Assembly (NCBI GenBank): GCA_025094145.1
Contig: JALLLS010000063.1
Coordinates: 1-64,000 of the forward strand
DNA length: 64,000 nucleotides
From: Spinellus fusiger
Taxonomy: Eukaryota > Mucoromycota > Mucoromycetes > Mucorales > Phycomycetaceae
Direction: 5' to 3'
This document shows, one piece after another, positions 1 to 10,561 of this stretch; within the stretch, counting starts at the first letter, position 1, and each line of letters opens with the position of its first letter. The notes below the pieces were generated by a model. The model was not told the DNA's origin and searched no databases. It saw only the letters and a list, made by a program, of their open reading frames with translations. Made by a program: the position numbers and the translations under genes.

Positions 1-1598
1 AACACCGATGTCAAGCTAATAGGCCGATAGTTACTAGGGTCATCCTGCTCTCCTTTGTTTTTGTAAATAGGTACCACCTGTGCTGTTCTCCAGGCCACAG
101 GCGTCCACGACCATCTCCAACACAATGTGAAGATCTGATGTAACAGAGGCACTAGCACTCGAACTAGGGTTTGAGCATTTCTGCTCTAATATGATCAATG
201 CTGGTGCTTTTCGATTTGGCATCTTTCGAATAGCAGAGTGAATAAAGTCTACGTCCCATGGGACTGGATTGTCTTGGAGAGTAAACTCCTTACGCTCCTG
301 TCTTTCCGTAGATCCGCCAAACACTCTCTCTAGGTGGTCAATCATGCGATTGGCAGCATGCCGAGGCCCTCTGAAGATGACAGGGAAATTGGCGAACGTC
401 TCCGCAGCCTCATTCCTTTCACAGCACTTGTCATCTCTGTTAAGCCCTTACGGACTTTATCACAAAATACATGCCAGGTTTGTCGTTGTGCTTGCCTTAT
501 AGCCTTTTTCAAAGCTAAACACGCTTCCTCATACAAGCGGTGGGCTTCAATGCGTTCAATATCATTGCCTACCCGTCGTCTAAAACGATAAAGTTCTTGA
601 CGACGGTCAGCTAACTGTTGTAGATCAGCATTCCAGTAGCTTTTCCAAGCTTTTGGATGGGATTGTGCGCGCCCTACGCTATCATCCAGGGCCTTGTAGA
701 TTGACTCATTGAGTCTCTCAGCAAAGTCCTCCATCTTAACAGAGCACAACGGGGTTTTGTCTTCCAATATTTTTTGGATCTCTCTTTGCAGTTCACCTGT
801 GTTCTCTGCAAAACATCGCTTGTACTGGTCACAGACTGTTTGTTTGTTTAAACGTTGCAGTCTCCAGAGGCGACGGACAGCTGTTTCTGTCATGAGCGGT
901 GGCATGAGCACCGGCTGAAAGGACAGCTCACACAAGTGGTGGTCTGAACCTAACGTCAGATCGTCCCTAATGTGCAAGCACACTTCGGAGAAGTTGTAGC
1001 TTCTTGACAGGAACAGGTCAATAATGCTAGCAAACCGACGACCATCTGCTAGAATTCGCTCATATGTAGGCAAGCCAAATGCCAACTCTGAGTTCCACAA
1101 GGTTAGATCCTGACGGCGGATCCAGTCTTCAAATCCCACATGTCTGTCGTTTATGCCATGATCTCCAGTCAGGCGGCCTAAACGTGTATTCAGGTCACCA
1201 AGGACGAGTGTGAAGTCGTCTATGGGTAGTGAATTCAACCTTTCCGCAGCCTCACTAGACGACAGCCTCGGAGGTAGGTACAGACCATGGAGTGTATATG
1301 GGCCAATCCTACAGGAGACCACAAAAGGATTAGTAATTGGTAAGGAATGTACATGGTAAGGAAAGTCAGGACGAATAAAGAACGAAACTCCATCAAAACC
1401 TCGTCCAGCATCACCATGGGCTGTAGCATAGTTGTGTATTTGTATCCAGGGGCACCTCAACATTTGCATGTCTTTGGTCAGGAAAGTCTCTGTCACTAAA
1501 AGTATATCAATATCATTCTGCACACACACATTCAGAACGTTCACCAGTTTGGGCCTGATTCCACAAGCATTCAATAGACCAATCTTCAGTCTATTCAT
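1..1598 (-). pseudogene. LINE copy A ORF2: AP-like endonuclease and start of reverse transcriptase, frameshifted
   Basis: ORF2 starts at 1598 (MNRLKIGLLNACG) and reads openly to 342. The endonuclease domain is clear: LNACGIRP, VTETFL near residue 35, VLGDLNTR near residue 132 and a terminal SDHHL motif near residue 218, the exonuclease-endonuclease-phosphatase pattern of LINE endonucleases. The reverse transcriptase begins with MPNRKAP at about 215, but reaching it needs a frame change near 410. A second frame change near 210 is needed to read on to the YKNKG and NYRPISLTS motifs close to base 1. The catalytic RT core and C-terminus lie outside the window. With at least two frameshifts, this copy cannot make a full ORF2 protein. 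Confidence 0.85.
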
Positions 1599-2539
1599 AA
1601 TTCTTCTCGGTGGATGTTTTGGGCGTCTCCCTCATCTTCTTCCATAGCTGAGCCTGATCCAAATGCCTGGATGGCCTCTTCTTCAAGGGTGGCGGGGCGG
1701 CTGGCAACTGGGGTCTTGGCCTTGAGATCCGCCAAGAGCTTCTCAAAGGCAGTGGCAGAGAGGCAGGGAGTGACATTACCAGAGCCAAAGTGGCGAGCAA
1801 TGCTGTACCCTAAGTGGGTGGGGGAACGAAGACAGGTGTTTGACACTCTCTGGTCAAAGAGTTCCTGGGCCTTTGCAGCCTTGGTACTGTTGGTTTCCCC
1901 TTGGAGCTTTGGGTCTGCAATGACTGCAGCGGACACAGGGTTGAAGTCCTTCACTGGACTGATCTTAAGCTTCTCGAGGTGCTCCTCGAGTTCCTTCTTG
2001 TAGCTGCTGTGGACCAGCAGCGCAACTGTTCCCCTTGCCGGGAAGTGGATGTCAATGATCCGTGACTGTTGGATCTTCAACGATCCCAACATCTTGCGGA
2101 CCTGGCCGTACTTAAGGTATCGGCGGCAAGGGACGTATACGAATTCGTACACTGAGGGTCCAGTGGGCTCCTGCAAGGCACGTACTGCTTGTGCCTTAAG
2201 CACTGCTTTGGCCTTTGTAGGCTTCTTGGCCTGGGGGTTCTTCTTTGCCATGCTGGCGTAGGTGGTGGGTGTGGGTGTGGGTGTGGAGGTTGGGGCATGC
2301 TTTGAAGCAGCAGTCGAGTTGTCCTGCTTGGCAGGGGTGGCAGGGGTGGCAGTGGTGGTGGTGTTGGTGGTGCTGGTAGTGGCCTGAGCCTGGAGGGATG
2401 CAATCATTGCATCCTTGGCCTTCAATTGGGCCTCCAATTCCTGGATACGGAGTCCAAAGATCTCCATCTGTTTTTGGATTGCCGCCATCATCTGCAGCAT
2501 TTGTTGGGCGTGGGTGTCGGCCTTTTCCACCTCGGACAT
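1595..2539 (-). CDS. LINE copy A ORF1 protein (coiled coil plus conserved C-terminal domain)
   Basis: This is an intact 314-residue ORF. The N-terminus (about residues 5-50) is heptad-rich with many Q, A, L and E residues and likely forms a coiled coil. A Thr/Pro/Ala-rich linker follows. Residues about 130-215 form a globular domain starting near VYEFVYVPCRRYLKYGQV and running through ARGTVALLVH. The same block is recognisable in ORF1 of copy B (YTYVYIPCSRQMN, ARSVIGLLVH), which shows it is the conserved core. By analogy with other LINE ORF1 proteins it should bind the element RNA; that is inference. The TGA stop overlaps the ORF2 start in the tetranucleotide ATGA at 1598-1595. No frame damage is visible here, unlike ORF2. 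Confidence 0.8.
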   Translation of the reverse strand: MSEVEKADTHAQQMLQMMAAIQKQMEIFGLRIQELEAQLKAKDAMIASLQAQATTSTTNTTTTATPATPAKQDNSTAASKHAPTSTPTPTPTTYASMAKKNPQAKKPTKAKAVLKAQAVRALQEPTGPSVYEFVYVPCRRYLKYGQVRKMLGSLKIQQSRIIDIHFPARGTVALLVHSSYKKELEEHLEKLKISPVKDFNPVSAAVIADPKLQGETNSTKAAKAQELFDQRVSNTCLRSPTHLGYSIARHFGSGNVTPCLSATAFEKLLADLKAKTPVASRPATLEEEAIQAFGSGSAMEEDEGDAQNIHREEL

Positions 2540-2992
2540 TTTGTTCTCCTCGGTTCTTGCTCGGGTGCGTTTGGCAAGCAGTTTTTCTTTTCTGCTTTTA
2601 GGGACGTCGTAGGTGGTGGGGACGTCGGTAAGGCCAAACTCGAAGGGTTTGGCGGGTGGTGCTGAGGTGGGGTCCGTGGTTAATGGATCCAGTGTGATAT
2701 AGGTGGCGGGGGGTGTTGGTGTTGACGGATGGGTGATTGTAATGTTTGCTGTAGATTTTATTATAACTCTTTGGGGTAATATTTATTACGCGAAAGAGCT
2801 CTTCAAGACCTTATACAGTATCAGGCAAAAGAATAATAATTTATTTCATTTTCCGATAGGATTCTTGTTTAGGGAAATACTTATTCTTTATCATAAACAC
2901 ATACATTAAACACACAGTAGAGACTTGGAAATTGGATGAAGTATAAAGAAGGTCAACAGGATATTAAATACAAATTTATTGGGTGGAAACCT

Positions 2993-4040
2993 TTAATATT
3001 TGGTGCTTCCATCCTTGGCCTCAATGACAGCCCTACATCTCCGCCCCATGCTGGCAATGAGGTTGTTGGTAGTCTCCTTAGGGATTTTATCCCAGTCTTG
3101 GACCAATAGAGCTTTAAGATCTTGGAGGGTGCTTACTGGGATCATCTTCGTACAAACTGCTCTGTCCATCTCTTCCCAAAGATGCTCAATTGGGTTCAGG
3201 TCGAGGCTTTGAGAGGGCCACCCCTCCATCGTGACTATGCCTCTCATTCTTCCATTTCTTAGTCTCCTTACTAGTATGGCAACTGACATTGTCTTCTTGA
3301 AGAAAATAGCCTACCACTGGATTCAGTGCCGAAAGATGAGTCAGCTAGGGGCAATAGGCCTTCTCTAAAATACTGGTGTATTTGGCACTATTGATGGATC
3401 CCTCCACCATAGCAAGTCTACCAACACCTTCACCAGAAAAGGAACCCCACACCATCACCCCAACATCACCAAACTTCATCGCTGGCTTCATATTCTTTGG
3501 GTGGAGTCACCCCTTCTTCCTGAGCACCACCCTGCTGTGGTTGTTGCTGCTCATTAGCTGGAGCTTTGATTCATCGGACCAGATGACTGTCTTCGAGTCT
3601 TCATCTATCCAATGAAGGTAAGTCCTAGTCTAAGTAAGCCTCAACTTCTTGTATTTAATGCTGAGAGAAGGTTTCTTAACAACCCTGAAAGAAGAAAGGC
3701 CAATCCTCTTTATCATCTCTCTAAAAGTGCTCATGCACACTTTGGTGTTCATCTGTTTGCAAAGTTGATCTATTGTCTGAAATGAACTCCTTTCTATCTC
3801 GCATACAACCTCTCTCTCGTCCTTCTACTTCAGAATAGGCTTGCACCCAGAGCTCTTCCCTGCTTTGAAGCAGTCATTTTCCTTGTACTTCTTCACGATA
3901 AGGCTGACAGCAGAATTACTGATGCCAAACATGGCTGCAATATTCATTTGTCTGGTGCCATGTTGGGTGGCCTCGTGAACAATGAGTCTAAGAGTAAAGT
4001 CTTCGATATTTTTCTTATTGTCTCTAATAGGCTTGATGGT
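2993..4040 (-). pseudogene. Tc1/mariner-like transposase relic, copy 1
   Basis: Read on the minus strand from about 4040, the fragments follow the Tc1 order. First comes a helix-turn-helix region (ending in MFGISNSAVSLIVKKYKEND), then a WSDES segment around the second catalytic Asp, then GVMVWGSFSGEGVG, and at the end WPSQSLDLNPIEHLWEEMD, the signature around the last acidic residue of DD34E transposases. The C-terminal 98 residues are open (3289-2993). Upstream the frame is broken by stops (for example near 3640 and 3825) and frameshifts. Terminal inverted repeats were not identified, and 2761-2990 holds only AT-rich sequence. This is a dead Tc1-family element. Confidence 0.85.
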
Positions 4041-4970
4041 TTGTTAAGTGGTGTTGAAAATAATAGATATTATAGCGGAAAAAGAAGAAATGAGGAATAA
4101 GCAAAAATATATATATATATATTTTGAGCAAAATAGAGGTCGGAAAATAAAATCTTTATATGTTTTCCACCGGACACTATACTTATTGTTTTTGAGTGGG
4201 AACGCCAACGCCGCCATAGAGTGCAAAGACCCCTTCAGCAACAGACGCTGTATCCTCACTTCTCCTCCGATCTTTCCTCTACCACCTATTCTTAGCCCGT
4301 TTAGCAAAGCCAGAAGCTGCTAGTGTAGTTGCTGTAGTTGTGTCTTCAGGATTGTCCGAGTTGCTCTAAGTATCCCTAGTTGGTTTTCGGATTACCATAG
4401 GATAACAGTTATCTTTTTTTTTTTGGTGTCCTGGTTTCCTTGCTGACTTTATGGCCTTTTGGATGTCTATTCATAATTCTCATTTTACCACCATATCCAC
4501 TCATTTGAGGTTTTATATTCTCTTATTCTTCTGTTTCCTTTCTCTTTGCATTTTTTTTCACTTTTGTATTTGAAGTGTTTCTATGTTTATTCTTAAATCT
4601 TCAAAAAGTCCTCATACGGTGACTAATATGCCCAATGCGCGAATAGCAAATTACACCCAAAAAATAAAAATACTTTGAACTGTAGAAGTAAAGTAACCAG
4701 AAAAAAAGTAATGAGGGTTCTTCAAATTATAAGCTATTTTTATACTAAAAATAACGTACACTATTTTTAATTTTTCATAACACTTCTTTAATTATGAAGT
4801 CTGCACTATCCAACACCATGAGCATCTTCACCAGAACACCTGAAATGTATAAGAAGGTATACCAGCATTGAAATCAGTTTAACTATTCTCCACCAGGTAC
4901 TTAACCTTAATTCTACCAAGGCTGAGGCATCTCAAATGTTCAACGTGTCTACTTTTATTGTAGGGAATAT
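4041..4970. other. AT-rich spacer between two transposon relics, no gene seen
   Basis: Both strands were read. The short ORFs here are unconvincing and overlap on opposite strands. There is a TA run near 4109-4121 and several T tracts (4413-4424, 4548-4556). No tRNA-like fold, splice-linked ORF or known motif was recognised. Parts may be non-coding ends of the flanking Tc1-like relics. Confidence 0.5.
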
Positions 4971-4974
4971 CATA

Positions 4975-5640
4975 AAGCATTTCAACAAGACAAACTCAGT
5001 GGTACATTCTCCCAAGAGTAGCTGTAGGAGAAAGCTAGATCGTAGGGCCCATTTGTGGTTGAGAAGAACAGTTGTGAGGATCCCCAACAGACCAAGGATG
5101 CTATCATAGTAGCCATGGCCATCAAAGTCACAGACAAGACTTTGAAGAAGTACCTTGATGAAATGGAGTTCCACTCTCTCAGTCCAGTAGTGATGCTTCT
5201 TTTGACAAATAAAAACATAGAGGCAAGGCTCCAGTGAGCCCGTGATCACAGAGTAGAGCCAGTGAGACATAAAAAAGACATCAAATTTAGTAGGAAGCGT
5301 GTTAAATCCTTTGAGCCTAAGAATACCTTGGAAACAAGGAAGTTTGGAGGAATGGTATGGGTCTGTTTTATCAACCAAGGTGTTAGGAGATGGAAAGTAG
5401 CGGAGAGTAGAATGAACTCCAGCAAGCGTATTGATGTCTTGGAAGAAGTCTACTGTCCTAGGCTTAAATATTTCTCCCCTAAACTATGATATCAATGGCC
5501 ACGTACAGGAGGACACTACAAGACCTCCTACAATTTAAACAACCTGATTTGAAGGCAAAAATGGTATAATAATGACTCTTTACTAGTCCTTACAATGTCC
5601 TGATCTCAATCCAATGAATGTATAAAATCATAGCATTGTC
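4975..5640 (+). pseudogene. Tc1/mariner-like transposase relic, copy 2
   Basis: On the plus strand the pieces follow Tc1 transposase order, spread over several frames. RRKLDRRAHLWLRRTVVR at about 5020-5070 resembles the start of the second DNA-binding helix-turn-helix. It is followed by KDAIIVAMAIKVTDKTLKKYL and LLTNKNIEARLQ. Then come FSRKRVKSFEPKN and KFGGMVWVCFINQGVRRWKV, matching the usual GGxVMVWGCF segment, and RIDVLEEVYCPRL. Stops and frameshifts break every domain and the C-terminal acidic signature was not found. It points opposite to copy 1 and is more degraded, so the two are independent dead insertions or an old inverted pair. Confidence 0.7.
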
Positions 5641-5881
5641 AAGCTAAAGTATGGAGACTAAAAATGTCAATATTTTGAATATCCAAATACCTATCCATCT
5701 TATAAAGAGACTTCATAATTCGCTTGTTTATTAAATACAGATATTTATCTAAGAAGTGTCATATCTTATTTCTGTTATGCCTGGAGATAACACAGACCAG
5801 GACATTCATTTATCAGTCTAGTCATCCATTCCTCTCTACAATAACTTATAAACTGTATGGAGTATTCTCGTCAGACTTCTT

Positions 5882-8800
5882 TTATATTTTCTGAACACGG
5901 CGATTGATCTCATCTACCAAATGATCTATGGAGTATCCCCAACTTGCTATCATGATCTTCAGTGTATCATTTAGTGCGCCATGGGATTCCTGAAATAATA
6001 GAGCCAATACACATTTGATGAGCATGAAATCAAAAACAACCACCTATAGAGAGTATCTTACTTTGGTATTGAAGTAGTCAATTGTGTTGGGTCTATCAAT
6101 AACAAGCTTAAACATTTTCTTCTGTAATTGGGCCTTGAACAAATCCTTTCCACTCTTTCCACTTGCTTGTAAATCTATTATTGTTTTCTTCACGGTTGCT
6201 TGAAGTAGAGTGAAGCTTTTAAGCTATTGTATATTCAACAAAAGGAAAAGATTACTTGACTATACTATTCTCTTGAATACTTACCAGTTCATCCACTGTA
6301 TTCTCTGCTGCCTTTCTCTTTGCATCTTTACTATTCAAGCCAAGTGCTCTGTTCATCATTTCAATAAGTATAGAACTGTAGCTATATGCCTATTATTTGT
6401 GTTAATATATTTCATTATTAAGGCTATGTTTACCTCCAATACAATAGATGTCTCATGGAAGTTCATCCATGAGATATTTTCCATAGTATAAGAATGGCTT
6501 TGAGTGACTAAGTTGTAATAGAGACATGCTTAGTAGAATTCAACCTGTAATCTAAAGATAACTGTACCACGAGTTTCCATGATGCTATTAGCTGCCTTTA
6601 GAGATTCAACAATCTTTGTTGTATCTATTAAAATAGGCATATAGTTTAATCCTCAAACATAAATGAGTGACAATCAACCACTTACTTTCAGCACTTTTGA
6701 CTGGGATTCTGGACAAAACCAGTGCATTGGCTAATTCATAGATGCACTGTGCTAACCAATATTCGTGTGTTGTTACCTAGTAATAATGATCTAAGTCATA
6801 TGTACTCCCATAAACACTACCGATATACCTTTGATTGAATGTCATCTTTCTTTAAAAAGAGTCCAAAGTGTTCAACCATGTTCTGTAGATCCTTACTCTC
6901 TTTCGTATCGCATGCTGCACTAAGAACATTCAGAATATAAGAAAACATTTGAAGCCATATTTTCTATAGCAAGAATAAGAATAACACAGTAAGCTTGTGA
7001 ATATTTCAACACAACTTACGTTTGTACTAGCAGCAGGCTTGAATATTTCTTGAGCAGTAGGCTTTTCTTTAGAATTGCAATTCATAAACACCTTGAAATC
7101 ACGGTTATCCGATCGAGACTCAATGAATGCATCTATACTCTGCTATGAGCACCTAATATACTTGTTGTGCCTCTAATACAATACTCTACCATCAAATTTG
7201 ATCTTAGACACATCTAAATCCTGGAAGAATTGAATTGCATATTTTGTCTGAAATGTTGCATTGAAGCTATCAATTCTAGCAATCTCTACATTGATAATGG
7301 CGTGCTGTAGTGATGTATCCAATCGTCTCCGGAACTCAATGAATTCTTGAATCTGTAGATACACATACACATTTCTGCTTCAGTTGATCTATTCTTTCAC
7401 TTTTGTTTTTACCTTGGAGAAGGTGCCAAACTGGTAAGCTCTTACAAGCATCTCGGGAGTCTAATAAGCAATAAAGACTCATTTGGTTCAACCACAAATA
7501 GTGCATCATTTTCTATTCTATAGTACCTCGACATCATTGCTTTTGTAGATTGAGAGTGCCTCAAAAAGCATATTCTCAACCTCATCATGGCATCCCAGTG
7601 TTATGTATCGATCTGTAAAGTAGTGACTATACAAAATTAAATAAATAGGGTTGAATTTTATCTATTCTTTATCTAATATCCTTACATCATGGTATCATAC
7701 TGGATTTGCTTAATGTCCATGGTTTTGATGATTTGTTGTGGGCGTGCACAGACACCTAGCATACCCTTTAATCTTACATGGAGCACAGACAGCAACATAA
7801 ATGACTTACCAAGCATAGTGTACAGGCGTGCAAGTGTTAATTTGATATGAAAGTTAGAAATACTTTTGGCCAACGCGATTTCCAGAAGAGCCACTGCTTG
7901 AATAAGCAGAGAGATATCTTTATGTTGGTAGTAAAGGTCCAAGAGTACATGGCTGGCCAAAATAGCATGTTCATCACCATACTGGTATTCTGTCTTTTCC
8001 AGTCCCTCGCCTAATGTCACAGAAACACACAGGGATTAAGTTCTTTGTACTCTTCTTATTCCATACCTAGAGGAAGTGTATCTTGGTAGGTCTTCCATAA
8101 AGCATTCACAAGAGAAATTCCTTGCTCAAATGTCAAATCACACTGAAGATCAAGGAAGCGTTCTAATTTTCGAATGTTGGTTCTTTTGAAAACAGACTTG
8201 ATTTTTTCAGCCTACATATCCATTGACAATGAATTCTCCAATTTGCGATATAAAAATCTACCTTTTCTTCTGGTTCCTGAAGAGAGTCTTCAAGTGTCTG
8301 AATAAACTGTTTTGCTTTTTCAGGGGAAGTTCTCAAGTAAGAAATATAAGTCTGAAGATCTTCAAAACAACAGCTTTTAGATCCAAATCGATGGAAATAA
8401 GCAATTATATTATCCAAAGAGATCGAAGGATCTATGATTTGCATGAGTCTCCTATTGGCCCACTGAAGCTCCTACCTCGACCATGACTACTACCAAGTCT
8501 GTAATCCAACTCAAGTTCAGCCAAGAAGGGTCCTCTTTTCATTACAGGTGCTTCCAAGGCAGCCTTTTTCAATTTTTCAATGAGCTGGAAGGCCTCTTGG
8601 ATGAGATCTGCATTTCCTTCCTCCACAAGTGACTGTATAGCATCAAAATAAGCTAACCAGTGGATCCAATCGTCTGAATTCTCTTGAATAAGTGCTTGTT
8701 GACTAATGTCCAGTACTTCATGCCATTTCTTATTGACAATCAACAGTTCTGTTCTTATTTGACGCACATCCGGATCCCGTAAAGACTTTTCTCCAAGAGC

Positions 8801-9811
8801 AGTGCTAAATAAAGCAAGTGCCTCTTCTTCTTTTTTCTGGTCCAGTAAAATCAAAAGGTACAGCTGCATGTGTTCCACTTCACTCAAGCGGCCTTCTGTC
8901 TGTGCCTTGCTCATCATTCTTTCTGCAAGAGTATATGCAATCCCAGCGCCTGCTTGACCCTATAATAATAATAACAATAATAATAATACAAAGTATAACT
9001 ATGAACTGATTTGTGGAAGAGCAACAATAACCCTCTACTGTTTTAGTGTATGTTACCTGAAGTGCCAACGACATAATGGCCCAGAACAGGTATTTATCGT
9101 GTTTAAACGCACGGTGCAATTTCAAGGCTGCCTGCTGTTGTCCCTTATGATCGTTGTTGCGTACCATAGCCATAAACCAATGATTGGCAAACTCCTCATT
9201 TTTGGGCTGAGCATTAGCAGCACTTTCATACATCTTCACAATAGTTGTGTCTAGCAAGTGAAGAGTATAGAATGCATATAAACACCCAACCTCCTACAGA
9301 AAGAAAGAGAGAATAGCATAATACATACGATCCCCGAGTTCCTTAAGTGCCATGGTAGCAGCTTGAAGCGTTGCTTCATCAGCAGGAATAGCCTTTTGTA
9401 CTTCTTGACACAGTTCTGCTGCTTCTTCTGATTTACCCGTTCTAATAAGTACAATGGCCTTTAATGCCTATCCACAAGGAAGAGAAAGAAAAGATAGAGT
9501 CCTGTAAGTACCGCTCTACTCTTCGTCAGGCTATCATAGTCACCTGCCTTGATCAAGGGCCACTCGGGTGTCTTTTTCAGCATTTTATTAGCATGCTGGA
9601 GCGCTTGTTTATACTGTCCGTCATCAATGGCCTCTATAAGTGGGGTTCAATGCAGACCATGGACAGAGATAGATAATATACACGCATAAAAAGATCAATC
9701 AAAAGGTAATTTTCCTCCTCCATAGAAAGGAGAAAATAAGAGAAAGAATATGCGTTTTATTTTACCATACAAAGGTCGCAGCTTCTTCTCAGTCAAATAG
9801 TCAAAGGTCAT
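5882..9811 (-). CDS. NAA25: NatB N-terminal acetyltransferase auxiliary subunit (NAA25/MDM20), multi-exon
   Basis: NAA25 is the TPR-rich scaffold that anchors the NatB catalytic subunit NAA20 at the ribosome; NatB acetylates N-termini beginning Met-Asp, Met-Glu, Met-Asn or Met-Gln. The gene starts at 9811 with MTFDYLTEKKLRPLYEAIDDGQYKQA. Family hallmarks follow: NEEFANHWFMAMVRNNDHKGQQQAALKL then FWAIMSLALQ (9240-9060), and RLSEVEHMQLYLLIL (8900-8840). About 15 or more short exons are joined by small introns. The last exon ends in SIDHLVDEINRRVQKI with a stop at 5884-5882. The intron at 9547-9468 keeps the frame only if it uses a GC donor (AAG/GCAGGT) with a normal AG acceptor. The gene is divergent from UTP12. 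The alternative of another TPR protein is unlikely given the order of motifs. Confidence 0.88.
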
Positions 9812-10561
9812 GGTGTGAAAGACAGACCAAAACGTGTAAAAGAAGTACAGTGACTGCTTCCAATGAGAAAGGCATAAGATATTAGTAAGTCACATGGATA
9901 TACTTTTAATGCAATGTCTTTGATACTTTTATTGTTTCCAACTGACACTAGAAGATGTATGAAGTGTTTCTGTTGTTATCACCTAATACATGTTTATTCT
10001 CTTTATTCTTCTCTTTATTCATCAGTATTGCAGTCTGATATTCCATTCAATAGAAGGATTCAGACCTATTCTCTGTAGCCTAATATGTCTAGAAATGGTT
10101 TCTATGTCTGTCTAGAAATAAACACTGTTCTTGGGAATATTTCTTTAATTCAATGCATAGTCAGTTCTTCAGATTATAAAATGAAGAAAGTGTCCCTTAT
10201 AGTCAGTTGTAGTGCTTCTCTTTTATATACCAGAATCTCCTCCCCCTGTCTTCACTACTGCCTACAGATAATATAGGCACAGATCATTGTAGTTTCCCTT
10301 TGTCTCCAAGTGTTCGTTTTCCCTACTGACTCTAAATACCACTCACCACTGGAAAAGGGGAGAGGAGGGGCAGGAAAAGAAGAGAAGAGAATAGAAAAAG
10401 AAAAAAAGAAAAAAAAAGAAAGAAGGAAAGAAGGAAAAAGGCAAAAAAGGGGTCCAATGCATAAACCAAGCCACCAGACCATCTTTGAAATGAACCGTCA
10501 CCAGAACAAGTCATGAAGATCGTCTCATTTTTTTCTTACCACTCCACAGCACTTTATACTC
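9812..10561. promoter_or_regulatory. Divergent spacer between NAA25 and UTP12
   Basis: This is the only space upstream of two divergent housekeeping genes, so it should hold both promoters. It contains a strongly purine-rich tract at about 10355-10450 (GA and AAAG runs) on the plus strand, about 110-200 bases before the UTP12 start. No coding exon was convincing; short ORFs here look like shadows of low-complexity sequence. Confidence 0.45.

Larger units (their letters stand above)
1..2760 (-). mobile_element. LINE-type (non-LTR) retrotransposon, copy A, 3' part outside the window
   Basis: A non-LTR retrotransposon lies on the minus strand with ORF1 at 2539-1595 and ORF2 from 1598 to beyond base 1. 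The 5' leader (about 2540-2760) has a C-rich stretch at about 2699-2735 (CATCCGTCAACACCAACAC type) that resembles the leader of LINE copy B at 54,170-54,215, so the 5' end is probably near 2760. The reverse transcriptase part shows several small frameshifts, so this copy is dead. The two LINE copies in the window share architecture but are clearly diverged, so they are different lineages or old copies. Element ends and any target-site duplication were not resolved. Confidence 0.85.

Noticed and set aside
4932..5378. 148-residue minus-strand ORF
   Set aside because: It is antisense to the recognisable Tc1-like transposase fragments on the plus strand.
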